Source: Pseudomonas chlororaphis | Lineage (GTDB): Bacteria > Pseudomonadota > Gammaproteobacteria > Pseudomonadales > Pseudomonadaceae | Length of the DNA: 64,000 bases | Assembly (NCBI RefSeq): GCF_001921865.1 | Contig: NZ_MSCT01000019.1 | Span: 62,001 to 126,000 of the forward strand | Direction of reading: 5' to 3' | Shown here: in pieces, positions 43,025-52,687 of the stretch | Numbering within the stretch: the stretch's first letter is position 1 | Layout of the letters: the number at the start of each line of letters is the position of its first letter | Translations under genes and position numbers: made by a program | Notes under the pieces: generated by a model | Seen by the model: only the letters and a program-made list of their open reading frames with translations | Databases searched by the model: none | Told to the model about the DNA's origin: nothing

Positions 43025-43792
43025 ATGCTCCCTAGCCTGTTTATCTCCCATGGATCGCCGATGCTTGCGCTGGAACCCGGTGCCAGCGGCCCGGCTCTCG
43101 CACGACTGGCGGCCGAGCTGCCACGGCCCAAGGCTATCGTGGTGGTCTCGGCCCACTGGGAAAGCCAGGATCTGCGAGTCAGCAGCAGCCCGCAACCGCA
43201 AACCTGGCACGATTTCGGCGGCTTCCCCGCAGCGCTGTTCGCCGTGCAATACCCGGCCCCCGGCCAGCCCGAGCTGGCGGAACAGGTCGCGCAATTGCTC
43301 AGGGCCGACGGTTTGCCGGCCCAGCTGGACGACCAACGCCCGTTCGACCACGGGGTCTGGGTGCCGCTGTCGCTGATGTATCCACAAGCCGACATTCCAA
43401 TCGTCCAGGTTTCCCTTCCCAGCCGCCTGGGTCCGGCCTTGCAGACCCAGGTCGGGCACGCCCTGTCCAGCCTGCGGCAACACGGCGTGTTGCTGATCGG
43501 CTCGGGCAGCATTACCCATAACCTGCGGGAACTGGACTGGCGCGCCGGCCCGGAAAGCGTCGAACCCTGGGCCAGGGCCTTCCGCGACTGGATGATCGAA
43601 AAACTCGCCACCAACGATGAAGCCGCCCTGCACGATTACCGCCGCCAGGCGCCGAATGCGGTCCGCAGCCACCCCAGCGACGAACACCTGTTGCCTCTGT
43701 ATTTCGCCCGTGGAGCAGGCGGCGACTTCAGCATCGCCCACCAGGGTTTCACCATGGGCGCGCTGGGCATGGATATCTATCGCTTCGACTGA
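43025..43792 (+). CDS. Class III extradiol ring-opening dioxygenase (DODA/YgiD-like)
   Basis: The 255-residue protein is of the LigB-type DODA/YgiD family. It has the metal-site elements ISHGSPM at the start, VSAHWES and FDHGVWVPL, and a GSGSITHNL loop. Such enzymes open catecholic rings with Fe or Zn; YgiD cleaves L-DOPA. The true substrate in Pseudomonas is unknown. It is transcribed alone and ends just before a REPIN. Confidence 0.88.
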   Translation: MLPSLFISHGSPMLALEPGASGPALARLAAELPRPKAIVVVSAHWESQDLRVSSSPQPQTWHDFGGFPAALFAVQYPAPGQPELAEQVAQLLRADGLPAQLDDQRPFDHGVWVPLSLMYPQADIPIVQVSLPSRLGPALQTQVGHALSSLRQHGVLLIGSGSITHNLRELDWRAGPESVEPWARAFRDWMIEKLATNDEAALHDYRRQAPNAVRSHPSDEHLLPLYFARGAGGDFSIAHQGFTMGALGMDIYRFD

Positions 43793-43810
43793 GCTGTTCC
43801 GCCTGACAGG

Positions 43811-43882
43811 CGCATCGCGATGCAAGCTCGCTCCTGCAAAGACGATGCTGTACCTGTAGGAGCGAGCTTGCTCGCGATGGCG
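43811..43882. repeat. REPIN (inverted pair of REP palindromes)
   Basis: A degenerate copy (CGCGATGCAAGCTCGCTCCTGCA) faces a full one (TGTAGGAGCGAGCTTGCTCG) across a short spacer. The element follows the dioxygenase gene. Confidence 0.85.
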
Positions 43883-43932
43883 TTCCCCGGTCCGCCACGA
43901 GCCTGCTTCCACAACACCCCGAACGCCAGGCA

Positions 43933-43963
43933 AAAAAAATCCCCGCACCAGGCGGGGATTTTT
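43933..43963. terminator. Terminator between the dioxygenase gene and deaD
   Basis: AAAATCCCCGC and GCGGGGATTTT pair around ACCAG, with A and T runs on the two sides. It lies 27 bases past the deaD stop. Confidence 0.88.
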
Positions 43964-43989
43964 CATTCAACCAATCAGCTCAGCGCCGA

Positions 43990-45663
43990 TCAGTCCTCGC
44001 GGTAGCGACGCAGCTTCAGCTGTTTGCCGGCAACACGAGTGTCCTTCAGTTTGGTCAGCAGACGCTCCAGACCTTCCTCCGGCAGCTCGACCAGGCTGAA
44101 GCTGTCGCGCACCTGGATGCGGCCGATAGCTTCGCGGGCCAGGCCGCCTTCGTTGAGGATCGCGCCCAGCAGGTTCTTCGCGGCGATACCGTCACGCGCG
44201 CCCAGCGCGGTGCGGCAACGGGCACGACCTTCAGCCAGAGGCATCGGCGCGCGACGCTCGCGGTCGCCACGGTCAGGACGGTCGCCGGAACGCTCAGGAC
44301 GATCACCACGCGGAGCGCTGTTAGGCACCAACGGACGCTCTTTCTCGATTGCCGCCAGGTTCAGCGCCTGGCCATTGGTGGCCTTGCGCAGCAGGGCCGC
44401 GGCCAGGGCACGCGGGCTGCAACCGATATCGGCGGTCAGGCGGTCCAGCAGATCGCCATGGGTCGATTCGGCATCAGCCACCAGCGGCGACAGGCTGTTG
44501 GTCAGCTTCTTGATGCGGGCATCGAGAACGGCTTGAGCGTCCGGCAGGCGAACCTCGGCAACTTTCTGCCCGGTCACGCGCTCGATCACTTGCAGCATGC
44601 GGCGCTCGCGCGGAGTCACCAGCAGCAGCGCGCGGCCTTCGCGACCGGCACGGCCAGTACGGCCGATACGGTGCACGTAGGATTCCGGGTCGTACGGCAT
44701 GTCCACGTTGAATACGTGGGTGATGCGCGGTACGTCCAGGCCACGGGCGGCAACGTCGGTCGCCACAACGATGTCCAGGCGGCCATCCTTGAGGGAGTCG
44801 ATCACGCGCTCACGCTGGTTCTGGGCAATGTCGCCGTTCAGCGCAGCGGCTTTGTAGCCTTTGGCTTCCAGGGCACTGGCCAGGTCCAGGGTGGCTTGCT
44901 TGGTGCGCACGAACATGATCAGGGCGTCGAAATCTTCCACTTCCAGCAGGCTGAGAACGGCAGAAGTCTTCTGGTCGGCGTGAACCAACAGGTGAGCCTG
45001 TTCGATCGCGGTGACGGTCTGGGTCTTGCTCTGGATCTTGACGTGTTTCGGGTCCTTCAGGTGACGCTCGGCGATCGCGCGGATCGACTGCGGCAGGGTG
45101 GCCGAGAACAGTACGGTCTGGCGGCTTTCCGGCATGGCCTTGAAGATGACTTCCAGGTCATCCATGAAGCCCAGCTTGAGCATCTCGTCGGCTTCGTCGA
45201 GAACCAGGTGGTTCACGGTGGCCAGGACTTTTTCGTCGCGACGCAGGTGGTCGCACAGACGGCCCGGGGTAGCGACAACGATCTGTGCGCCATTCCGGAT
45301 TGCTTTCAGTTGTGGGCCCATCGGCGCACCGCCGTAGACAGCCACAACAGTTACGCCCGGCATTTGCTTGGCGTAGGTTTCGAAAGCGGTTGCAACTTGC
45401 AGCGCCAACTCACGGGTTGGGGCCAGGATCAGAGCTTGCGGCTCGCGCTTGGACGGATCAATGCGGTGCAGGATAGGCAGGGCAAAGGCAGCGGTTTTAC
45501 CGGTACCGGTTTGCGCCTGGCCAATCATATCGTGACCGGCGAGGATGATCGGGATCGACTGCTGCTGAATGGCCGAAGGCTCTTCATAGCCGGTAGCGAC
45601 TACTGCAGCGACAATATTGGGATGAAGTTCAAGAGCGGCGAAGCCGCCGATTTCCTGGGTCAT
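43990..45663 (-). CDS. deaD: DEAD-box ATP-dependent RNA helicase DeaD/CsdA
   Basis: The 557-residue protein has the Q motif (GYEEPSAIQQQSIP), Walker A AQTGTGKT, DEAD, SAT, the C-terminal helicase motif HRIGRTGRAGR, and a DbpA/CsdA RNA-binding domain in the last 75 residues (RCRTALGARDGIAAKNLLGAI). A RGD-rich basic linker precedes it. It unwinds RNA in ribosome assembly and cold adaptation. ATG 45663 is chosen from conservation; the upstream frame is open but not family-like. The long leader fits cold-shock-type control. Confidence 0.93.
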   Translation of the reverse strand: MTQEIGGFAALELHPNIVAAVVATGYEEPSAIQQQSIPIILAGHDMIGQAQTGTGKTAAFALPILHRIDPSKREPQALILAPTRELALQVATAFETYAKQMPGVTVVAVYGGAPMGPQLKAIRNGAQIVVATPGRLCDHLRRDEKVLATVNHLVLDEADEMLKLGFMDDLEVIFKAMPESRQTVLFSATLPQSIRAIAERHLKDPKHVKIQSKTQTVTAIEQAHLLVHADQKTSAVLSLLEVEDFDALIMFVRTKQATLDLASALEAKGYKAAALNGDIAQNQRERVIDSLKDGRLDIVVATDVAARGLDVPRITHVFNVDMPYDPESYVHRIGRTGRAGREGRALLLVTPRERRMLQVIERVTGQKVAEVRLPDAQAVLDARIKKLTNSLSPLVADAESTHGDLLDRLTADIGCSPRALAAALLRKATNGQALNLAAIEKERPLVPNSAPRGDRPERSGDRPDRGDRERRAPMPLAEGRARCRTALGARDGIAAKNLLGAILNEGGLAREAIGRIQVRDSFSLVELPEEGLERLLTKLKDTRVAGKQLKLRRYRED

Positions 45664-46084
45664 GGGTCTGCCTCTAAGTGCATCCGCAAAGACCCATGCT
45701 TCAAAGCTGCGCATGCCGTGAAAGACTCGAAGAGTCACCCTGGCAGCTTTGTCGGCGGGGATTTGCGAAAACGATTGAAAGAAATGAACGTCAAGGATAG
45801 TCCGCGCAGCGGACAAGCAGCCGAAGCTGACTTCGGGGAATTGCATCACCTAAACGAGGCCCGGTTAAAGGCCGGCGCGCACTATACCGGAATTAGCAAA
45901 AAAAGGGAGTTTTTTTTATCGGAAAAACCCGCTGAACGCCTAGTTGTCACAGGCTTTGCGGATCATCCGGCAAAGGTCTATTTTGCACAGGCCCGCTCCT
46001 GTCGGGGGATGACGCTTAAACGTTTCACCTTGCCGATCGACACCGTCGGTCCGAGACATTCTTCGCCGTCCGAGGAAATACCCC
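45664..46084. other. Divergent region between deaD and the crotonase gene
   Basis: This 421-base stretch holds a long deaD leader and both promoters. It has A/T runs such as AAAAAAAGGGAG and TTTTTTTTATCGG near 45899-45921. No gene is supported in it. Confidence 0.5.
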
Positions 46085-46876
46085 ATGAGTCAGCCCAGTT
46101 GCAGTCGCGTCAGTCGTGAACAGCGTGGTCATGTCTTCCTCATCGGCCTGGATCGGGTCGCCAAGCGCAACGCCTTCGATCTCGAATTGCTCGATCAGCT
46201 CAGCCTGGCCTACGGCGAGTTCGAGGCCAACAGCGAGGCGCGGGTCGCCGTGGTGTTCGGCCACGGCGAACATTTCACCGCCGGGCTGGACCTGGCCAAT
46301 GTCGGCGCCAAGCTCGCCGAGGGCTGGCAGGCGCCGCCCGGCGGCTGCGATCCCTGGGGTGTCTTCGCCGGGCCGCGGGTCAGCAAGCCGGTGATAGTCG
46401 CCGTGCAAGGCTACTGCCTGACCATCGGTATCGAGCTGATGCTGGCCGCGGACATCAACCTGTGCGCCAGCAATACCCGCTTCGCCCAGTTGGAAGTGCA
46501 GCGTGGGATCTTTCCCTTTGGCGGCGCCACCCTGCGCTTGCATCGGATCGCCGGCTGGGGCAATGCCATGCGCTGGCTGCTGACCGGCGACGAGTTCGAC
46601 GCCCATGAAGCCCTGCGCCTGGGACTGGTGCAGGAAGTGATGGCCAGCGAAGACTTGCTGCCCCGCGCCCTGGCCCTCGCCGAACGGATCGCCCGCCAGG
46701 CGCCGCTGGGGGTTCAGGCGACCCTGATGTCGGCCCGCCAGGCCCGACTCGAAGGAGAAAGTGCGGCGGCGCAGGGCCTGCCGCCGCTGGTGAAAAAACT
46801 GCTGAACAGCGAAGACGCCAAGGAAGGCGTGCGGGCGATGATCGAGAAGCGGCCCGGGGTGTTCAAGGGGCATTGA
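46085..46876 (+). CDS. Crotonase/enoyl-CoA hydratase family protein
   Basis: The 263-residue protein keeps both catalytic Glu positions of enoyl-CoA hydratase (GIELMLAADI and LEVQRGIFP) and the oxyanion-hole HFTAGLDL and GYCLTIG loops. A true hydratase reaction on an acyl-CoA is plausible; the substrate is unknown. It is an isolated gene, with no other beta-oxidation genes beside it, and is followed by a REPIN. Confidence 0.88.
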   Translation: MSQPSCSRVSREQRGHVFLIGLDRVAKRNAFDLELLDQLSLAYGEFEANSEARVAVVFGHGEHFTAGLDLANVGAKLAEGWQAPPGGCDPWGVFAGPRVSKPVIVAVQGYCLTIGIELMLAADINLCASNTRFAQLEVQRGIFPFGGATLRLHRIAGWGNAMRWLLTGDEFDAHEALRLGLVQEVMASEDLLPRALALAERIARQAPLGVQATLMSARQARLEGESAAAQGLPPLVKKLLNSEDAKEGVRAMIEKRPGVFKGH

Positions 46877-46894
46877 TCCGGGTCGGGCATCAGC

Positions 46895-47022
46895 GCTGTA
46901 GGAGCGAGCTTGCTCGCGATCGACTGCCAGCACTCGTCATATAGACGTCGCATCTACCTGGGGATGGGTGACATGGGCAGGAGCGGCCTGCGGCCTATCG
47001 CGAGCAAGCTCGCTCCTACATA
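46895..47022. repeat. REPIN with ~70-base spacer
   Basis: REP palindromes TGTAGGAGCGAGCTTGCTCG and CGAGCAAGCTCGCTCCTACA are inverted at the two ends of this element, between the convergent crotonase and SpeE-like genes. Confidence 0.88.
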
Positions 47023-47045
47023 AGATCCGCGCAGCGGCCGTCCGC

Positions 47046-47801
47046 TCAGGTAGCAGGCCGCAGGCACTTGATCAACGATTGCAGCGAATACCCCAGGCGC
47101 GGCGCCAGAGCCTCGGCCCGGGCGCTCAGGGCGGCCATGTCCAGGTCCTGATCCAGATCGGACGGCACGATCAGGATCACATTGCCCTCCTTCACCGGCA
47201 GCTCCCAGTAATGCCGATGATAGAGCCCGCGCAGCAAGGCCGCGCCCAGCGGCTTGCCGTCGTCGGTGGCCCACTGGTTGATCACCAGCCAGCCGCCCGG
47301 ATTGAGGCGCTTCTGGCAATTTTCCAGGAACCCCCAGGCCAGGTGCCCGACGCCCGGCCCGACGTCGGTGTACAGGTCGACGAAAATCAGGTCCGCCGGT
47401 TCCGCGCTGTCCAGCAATTCGAGTGCGTCGCCCACTCGGATATAAAGGCGCGGATCGTCATCCAGCCCCAGGTACTCGATGGCCAGGCGCGGCACGTCCG
47501 GGCGCAGCTCGATGGCCTCGACATCTTCCAATGGCAGGAACTTGAGGCAGGCCTGGGTCAGGGTGCCGGCGCCCAGGCCGAGAAACAGCGCGCTCTCGGG
47601 CTGCTCATGGCACAGCGCACCAATCAGCATGGCGCGGGTGTAGTCGTACTCCAACCAACTCGGGTCGGCGGTGAACACGCAACTCTGCTCGATGGCGTCG
47701 CCAAATTCGAGGAAGCGGTAATCGGCCACTTCCAGCACCCGGATCATGCCGAACTCATCGTGCACTTCGGCGAGCAGACGCTCGACGCGCTCCTCAGTCA
47801 T
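47046..47801 (-). CDS. Spermidine-synthase-like methyltransferase-fold protein
   Basis: The 251-residue protein has the Rossmann GLGAGTLTQA motif near residue 75, the acidic VEAIELRPD that would hold a nucleoside, and DLIFVDLYTD in the active-site area. This is the SpeE-superfamily fold. Without the full gatekeeping motif of spermidine synthases, the reaction is uncertain; many Pseudomonas homologues are annotated only as spermidine synthase-like. It is monocistronic and divergent from the DAHP synthase gene. Confidence 0.78.
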   Translation of the reverse strand: MTEERVERLLAEVHDEFGMIRVLEVADYRFLEFGDAIEQSCVFTADPSWLEYDYTRAMLIGALCHEQPESALFLGLGAGTLTQACLKFLPLEDVEAIELRPDVPRLAIEYLGLDDDPRLYIRVGDALELLDSAEPADLIFVDLYTDVGPGVGHLAWGFLENCQKRLNPGGWLVINQWATDDGKPLGAALLRGLYHRHYWELPVKEGNVILIVPSDLDQDLDMAALSARAEALAPRLGYSLQSLIKCLRPAT

Positions 47802-47962
47802 CTCTTCTCCTAGCCGCGACGGGGCTCAAGCTCGCCATCGCGATAAACCGGCCGCTCGGCGCCGAGCGGGAAAGGCGCGATTGTCCGCGAACCGGCGGGA
47901 ACAGGTCACGCACTAATTGCTGATAACATGCCTGCCCGACCTCAAAAACACCCGAGTCCACG

Positions 47963-49309
47963 ATGAGCCAACCCTGGAGCCCCGACAGCTGGCGCGCCTT
48001 GCCGATCCAGCAACAACCCGCCTACCCCGACGCCGCGCATCTGTTGCAGGTCGAGCAGACCCTGGCCGGTTATCCGCCGTTGGTGTTCGCCGGCGAAGCC
48101 CGGGAGTTGCGCCGCCAGTTTGCCGAAGTCACCCAGGGCCGCGCCTTTCTGCTGCAAGGCGGCGATTGCGCCGAGAGCTTCGCCGAGTTCTCCGCGGCGA
48201 AGATCCGCGACACCTTCAAGGTCTTGCTGCAAATGGCCATCGTCATGACCTTTGCCGCCGGTTGCCCGGTGGTCAAGGTCGGGCGCATGGCCGGGCAGTT
48301 CGCCAAGCCGCGCTCGGCCAACGACGAAACCATCGATGGCGTGACGCTGCCGGCCTACCGCGGCGATATCGTCAACGGCATAGGCTTCGATGCGAAAAGC
48401 CGCGTACCGGACCCGGACCGCCTGTTGCAGTCCTATCACCAGGCCACCGCTACCCTGAACCTGCTGCGCGCCTTTGCCCAAGGCGGTTTTGCCGACCTGC
48501 ACCAGGTGCACAAGTGGAACCTGGACTTCATCGCCAACTCCGCCCTGGCCGAGAAGTACAGCCAGTTGGCCGACCGTATCGACGAAACCCTGGCCTTCAT
48601 GCGCGCCTGCGGCATGGACAGCTCGCCGCAACTGCGCGAAACCAGCTTCTTCACCGCCCACGAAGCGTTGCTGCTGAACTATGAAGAAGCCTTCGTACGC
48701 CGCGACAGCCTGACCAACGACTACTACGACTGCTCGGCGCACATGCTGTGGATCGGCGACCGTACCCGCCAGCTCGACGGCGCCCATGTCGAGTTCCTGC
48801 GCGGCGTGAACAACCCGATCGGGGTCAAGGTCGGCCCAAGCATGAACACCGAGGAGCTGATCCGCCTGATCGACATCCTCAACCCGGACAACGACCCGGG
48901 CCGCCTGAACCTGATCGTGCGCATGGGCGCGAACAAGGTCGGCGACCATCTGCCGCAGCTGATCCGCGCCGTGGAAGGCGAAGGCAAGAAAGTGCTGTGG
49001 AGTTCCGACCCGATGCACGGCAACACCATCAAGGCCAGCAGCGGCTACAAGACCCGGGACTTCGCGCAGATCCTCAACGAGGTGAAGCAGTTCTTCCAGG
49101 TCCACCAGGCCGAGGGCAGTTATGCCGGCGGTATCCATATCGAAATGACCGGGCAGAACGTCACCGAATGCATCGGCGGCGCGCGGCCGATCACCGAAGA
49201 CGGCCTGTCGGATCGCTACCACACCCATTGCGACCCGCGGATGAACGCCGACCAGTCGCTGGAGCTGGCCTTCCTGATTGCCGAGACCTTGAAACAGGTC
49301 AAGCGCTGA
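47963..49309 (+). CDS. Class II (plant-type) DAHP synthase
   Basis: The 448-residue protein shows the class II signature: QGGDCAESF, RMAGQFAKPRS, the HKWNLDF region, and GGIHIEMTGQNVTEC. It condenses phosphoenolpyruvate and erythrose-4-phosphate in the first step of the shikimate path. It is unrelated in sequence to the class I enzyme at the right edge of the window. No phenazine, siderophore or other secondary-metabolite genes surround it, so I treat it as the housekeeping class II isoenzyme. Confidence 0.95.
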   Translation: MSQPWSPDSWRALPIQQQPAYPDAAHLLQVEQTLAGYPPLVFAGEARELRRQFAEVTQGRAFLLQGGDCAESFAEFSAAKIRDTFKVLLQMAIVMTFAAGCPVVKVGRMAGQFAKPRSANDETIDGVTLPAYRGDIVNGIGFDAKSRVPDPDRLLQSYHQATATLNLLRAFAQGGFADLHQVHKWNLDFIANSALAEKYSQLADRIDETLAFMRACGMDSSPQLRETSFFTAHEALLLNYEEAFVRRDSLTNDYYDCSAHMLWIGDRTRQLDGAHVEFLRGVNNPIGVKVGPSMNTEELIRLIDILNPDNDPGRLNLIVRMGANKVGDHLPQLIRAVEGEGKKVLWSSDPMHGNTIKASSGYKTRDFAQILNEVKQFFQVHQAEGSYAGGIHIEMTGQNVTECIGGARPITEDGLSDRYHTHCDPRMNADQSLELAFLIAETLKQVKR

Positions 49310-49319
49310 TTGTCAGACC

Positions 49320-49387
49320 GCTATCGCGAGCAAGCTCGCTCCTACAGGGATCGCATGACGCCGTAGGAGCGAGCTTGCTCGCGATGC
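49320..49387. repeat. REPIN after the class II DAHP synthase gene
   Basis: Inverted REP copies (ATCGCGAGCAAGCTCGCTCC and GGAGCGAGCTTGCTCGCGAT) sit in the short gap between the convergent DAHP synthase and ycaQ genes. Confidence 0.88.
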
Positions 49388-49390
49388 TAT

Positions 49391-50602
49391 TTAAAGGAAG
49401 CCACGCAACCGCTGGGCACTGGCCCTCGGACAATTGAGCTGGACGTCCGTCAGCCCCAACCACGCCGCCATCTGCCGCAAACTGGCCGCCAGCGCCTGCA
49501 TCCCCTGCTCGTCCAGCCCCGGATCTTCTTCATGCACGGCATGCACCGCCAGGCGCCCCTGCGCGCGCTCCGCCCGCAAGTCGACCCGCGCGGCGATCCG
49601 CTCGCGATACAGGAACGGCAGCACGTAATAGCCGTACACCCGCTTGTGCTGCGGCGTGTAGATCTCCAGGCGGTAGTGGAAATCGAACAGGCGCTCGGTG
49701 CGGCTGCGCTCCCAGACCAGCGAATCGAAGGGTGACAGCAAAGCGCTGGCCGGTACGCTGCGCGGCACCTTCACCTCAGGCAGGCAATAAGCCGGCTGCT
49801 TCCAGCCCGCCACTGCGCAGGCTTGCAGCTGGCCGTCCTCCAGCAACTCCGCCAGGCGCGCCCGACTGTCCGTCGGCGCCAGGCGAAAGTAGTCGCGCAG
49901 ATCCTTTTCGGTGGCGACGCCCAGGGCACCAGCGGCGTGCAACAGCAAATCGCGCTGGGCATCCGCCTCGCCGAGCACCGGCTGGCACAGGATGTCCGCG
50001 GGGATGACCCGTTCCGGCAAGTCGTACAGGCGCTCGAACCCACGCCGGCCGGCGACCGTCACTTCGCCCGCGGCGAACAGCCATTCCAGGGCATGTTTCT
50101 CCGCGCTCCAGTCCCACCAGGGGCCGGCGCGCTCCTGCCGGGTCGACAGGCTGCCCGCGCCGAGGGCGCCCTGCTCCTCAACCGCGGCCAATACCCGGCG
50201 AATCGTCGCTTGCTGCTCCTGGCCAAAACGCGCCAGCTGCTGGTAGATCCCCTGCCCCTGGCTGGCCCGCTGCATGCGCCAGCGCATCAGCGGGTACAGC
50301 GACAGCGGCAGCAACGACGCTTCGTGCCCCCAGTACTCAAACAGCGTGCGTCGGCGCCCCTGACTCCAGGCAGCCTGGTCCAGCAATTGCGCGGGATAGC
50401 CGCCGAGGCGGGAAAACAGCGGAAGGTAGTGCGAGCGCACCAACGCATTGACCGAATCGATCTGCAATACACCCAACCGTTCGATCAGGCGATTGACCTG
50501 CGCCGACCTGATCGTGGCTGGCGCCGCCCGCCCGGAAAAGCCTTGGGCGGCCAGCGCCAGACGCCGAGCCTGCTTGAGGGAGAAGGACAGTTCTGCGGGC
50601 AT
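49391..50602 (-). CDS. ycaQ: YcaQ/AlkX-family DNA glycosylase
   Basis: The 403-residue protein is full length for YcaQ (winged-helix HTH_42 family), which unhooks interstrand cross-links and removes N7-alkylated bases. The catalytic QxD region reads QIDSVNALVRSHYLP near residue 48. ATG 50602, after AAGGAGATT, is better than the upstream in-frame GTG/ATG codons. It is a single gene, convergent with the DAHP synthase. Confidence 0.9.
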   Translation of the reverse strand: MPAELSFSLKQARRLALAAQGFSGRAAPATIRSAQVNRLIERLGVLQIDSVNALVRSHYLPLFSRLGGYPAQLLDQAAWSQGRRRTLFEYWGHEASLLPLSLYPLMRWRMQRASQGQGIYQQLARFGQEQQATIRRVLAAVEEQGALGAGSLSTRQERAGPWWDWSAEKHALEWLFAAGEVTVAGRRGFERLYDLPERVIPADILCQPVLGEADAQRDLLLHAAGALGVATEKDLRDYFRLAPTDSRARLAELLEDGQLQACAVAGWKQPAYCLPEVKVPRSVPASALLSPFDSLVWERSRTERLFDFHYRLEIYTPQHKRVYGYYVLPFLYRERIAARVDLRAERAQGRLAVHAVHEEDPGLDEQGMQALAASLRQMAAWLGLTDVQLNCPRASAQRLRGFL

Positions 50603-50666
50603 GGGAATCTCCTTGTCTGCCCGCAAACTACCTCAGGGAGAAGTGGCTTGTGTAGCGCTTTGGCAC

Positions 50667-50891
50667 TCATTTATGCATCGGATCGTCCCAGAACGGCCGC
50701 ACGGTTTCCCGTTCCACGTCCGCGCGACTGAGGCCGATATCCTTCAGCGCCTCGTCGCTCATGCCGGCCAGCATGACGCGTTCGCGATGCAGCTCGTAAC
50801 CGCGGGCGATCTTGTGCAGCAGGTGCCGAAAAGAAAAGCCGTGAAACGAGAACCGGTGAGCCAGTACATAACCTTTTTGACCTTTCATCAT
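50667..50891 (-). CDS. Small DUF1127 protein
   Basis: The 74-residue basic protein has the DUF1127 core at its C-terminal half (ELHRERVMLAGMSDEALKDIGLSRADVERE). DUF1127 proteins are small Arg-rich regulators, some of which bind RNA. The start is a double ATG after GGAGGACAAG. It is divergent from the LysR gene at 50950, with 58 bases between starts, so the LysR protein may regulate it. Confidence 0.9.
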   Translation of the reverse strand: MMKGQKGYVLAHRFSFHGFSFRHLLHKIARGYELHRERVMLAGMSDEALKDIGLSRADVERETVRPFWDDPMHK

Positions 50892-50949
50892 CTTGTCCTC
50901 CGTTGGGGATGGCTCAAGTTTCCGCCTGGGACTAAGATCAATCCAACGA

Positions 50950-51840
50950 ATGTTTCTTATGCAATACATCTCTGAGTTTGATGAATTGTCCAGCTACCCA
51001 AGCATCGATACCGAAGTGCTGCGCACCTTCGTCGCCATCGCCGACCAAGGCGGTTTCACCAAGGCCGGGGAGCAGGTCAACCGTACCCAGTCCGCGGTGA
51101 GCATGCAGATGAAGCGGCTCGAAGAAGACGTGCTGCAGCGCCAACTGTTCCAGCGCGACGGGCGCCAGGTGCGCCTGACCGCCGAAGGCCAAGTGCTGCT
51201 GGGCTATGCGCGGCGCATCCTGAAACTGCACAGCGAGGTGTTCAATACCCTGCGCGAACCGCACATGGTGGGCACCGTACGCATCGGTACGCCGGACGAT
51301 TACGTGATGCGTTTTCTGCCGGGGATCCTGTCGCGCTTTGCCCAGGCCTATCCGTTGATCCAGATCGAAGTGCACTGCGAATCGTCCAAGCAACTGCTAT
51401 TGCGCCAGGACCTGGACCTGTCCATCGTCACCCGCGAACCGGGCAGCGAAATCGGCCAGCTGTTGCGCAAGGAACGTTTCGTCTGGGCCGAGGCCCAGGG
51501 CTTCTGCCCCCACGAACAGACGCCCATCCCCCTGGCGATGTTCAACAGCGATTGCTTCTGCCGACAGTGGGCCTGCAATGCACTGGACGCCGCCGGCCGC
51601 GACTATCGCATCGCCTACAACAGCTCCAGCCTGTCCGCCCTGATGGCCGTGGTCAGCGCCGGACTGGCGATCACCGCGCAGCTGGAAAGCCTGATCACTC
51701 CGGACCTGCGTATTCTGGGGGACGCCGAAGAGCTGCCCTTGCTGCCCGAAGCCAGCATCATGCTGGTGCGCAACCTCAACACTCCCTCGCCCATCACCGA
51801 ATGCCTGGCCGAGCACATCGTCGAAGGCTTCAAACTTTAA
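50950..51840 (+). CDS. LysR-family transcriptional regulator
   Basis: The 296-residue protein has an N-terminal LysR helix-turn-helix (IADQGGFTKAGEQVNRTQSAVSMQ) and a type 2 periplasmic-binding effector domain. The HTH resembles LrhA/HexA-type regulators. It is divergent from a DUF1127 gene, a common arrangement in Pseudomonas. ATG 50950 or 50959 are both possible; neither has a strong SD. The gene ends inside the convergent TauE gene by 11 bases. Confidence 0.88.
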   Translation: MFLMQYISEFDELSSYPSIDTEVLRTFVAIADQGGFTKAGEQVNRTQSAVSMQMKRLEEDVLQRQLFQRDGRQVRLTAEGQVLLGYARRILKLHSEVFNTLREPHMVGTVRIGTPDDYVMRFLPGILSRFAQAYPLIQIEVHCESSKQLLLRQDLDLSIVTREPGSEIGQLLRKERFVWAEAQGFCPHEQTPIPLAMFNSDCFCRQWACNALDAAGRDYRIAYNSSSLSALMAVVSAGLAITAQLESLITPDLRILGDAEELPLLPEASIMLVRNLNTPSPITECLAEHIVEGFKL

Positions 51841-52579
51841 AGGCGAGCATCACCGCACAGACCACCAGGAAGCCGCAGAACAGCCCGCGCAACATCCGCT
51901 CGGGCAACGCATGGGCGATTTTCACCCCCCAACTGATGCTCAGCAGACCGCCCGCCGCCAGGGGTAGGCCGATCATCCAGTCCACCTCTTGATGGACGCC
52001 ATAGGTCACCAGGGTCACCCCGGTGCTGGGCAGTGCCAAGGCCAGCGACAACCCCTGGGCCACCACCTGGCTGGTGCCGAACACACTGGTCAGCACCGGG
52101 GTGGCGACCACCGCGCCGCCGACGCCGAACAACCCGCCCATGGCCCCGGAAGCCGCCCCCAGGACTCCGAGCCAGGGCCAGGGATAACGCATCCGCGCCG
52201 ATGCCGGGGCAGTGGCCAGGAACATGCGCAGCAGGTTGTAGGCGGACAGCGCCACCAGGAACGCGACGAAACCGATCCGCATGACCTGGGCATCGATGCC
52301 CACCGCCCAGATCGACCCGAGCCAGGCAAAGCAGAAACCCATCAGGGCCAGCGGCAGCGCATGGCGGGCCTCGATCCGATTACGCTGGTGATAACGCCAC
52401 AACGCGAGCATCACATTGGGCACGACCATCACCAACGCCGTGCCCTGGGCGATCTGCTGGTCCAGCCCGAACAACACGCCCAGCACCGGAATCGCGATCA
52501 GTCCGCCGCCGATCCCGAACAGGCCGCCCACCGTGCCCAACACCGCGCCCAACAACAGGTACATCGCTAAATCGATCAA
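51830..52579 (-). CDS. TauE/SafE-family sulfite/anion exporter
   Basis: The 249-residue inner-membrane protein has about eight helices and the two Gly-rich repeats of the family (GTVGGLFGIGGGLIAIP and AMGGLFGVGGAVVATP). Members move sulfite, sulfoacetate or related anions. The substrate is not indicated by its context, although the adjacent, divergent LysR gene is a likely regulator of it. CysB also lies in this window, 7 kb away. Confidence 0.88.
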   Translation of the reverse strand: MIDLAMYLLLGAVLGTVGGLFGIGGGLIAIPVLGVLFGLDQQIAQGTALVMVVPNVMLALWRYHQRNRIEARHALPLALMGFCFAWLGSIWAVGIDAQVMRIGFVAFLVALSAYNLLRMFLATAPASARMRYPWPWLGVLGAASGAMGGLFGVGGAVVATPVLTSVFGTSQVVAQGLSLALALPSTGVTLVTYGVHQEVDWMIGLPLAAGGLLSISWGVKIAHALPERMLRGLFCGFLVVCAVMLAFKV

Positions 52580-52687
52580 AGCCGTTCTCCTCGCCTCAGG
52601 CCTTGCATGCTACGCAGTCGACCCTGGCGCGGAAACGCACAGCAACGCACAATGGCTTTGCCAATTTCGCAAAGGCAATTGCCCGCC

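Noticed and set aside
44458..46119. 553-codon plus-strand frame over deaD
   Set aside because: Opposite to a fully conserved DEAD-box helicase; no domain of its own.
47963..49309. PhzC of a phenazine cluster
   Set aside because: The class II DAHP synthase has no phz genes around it.
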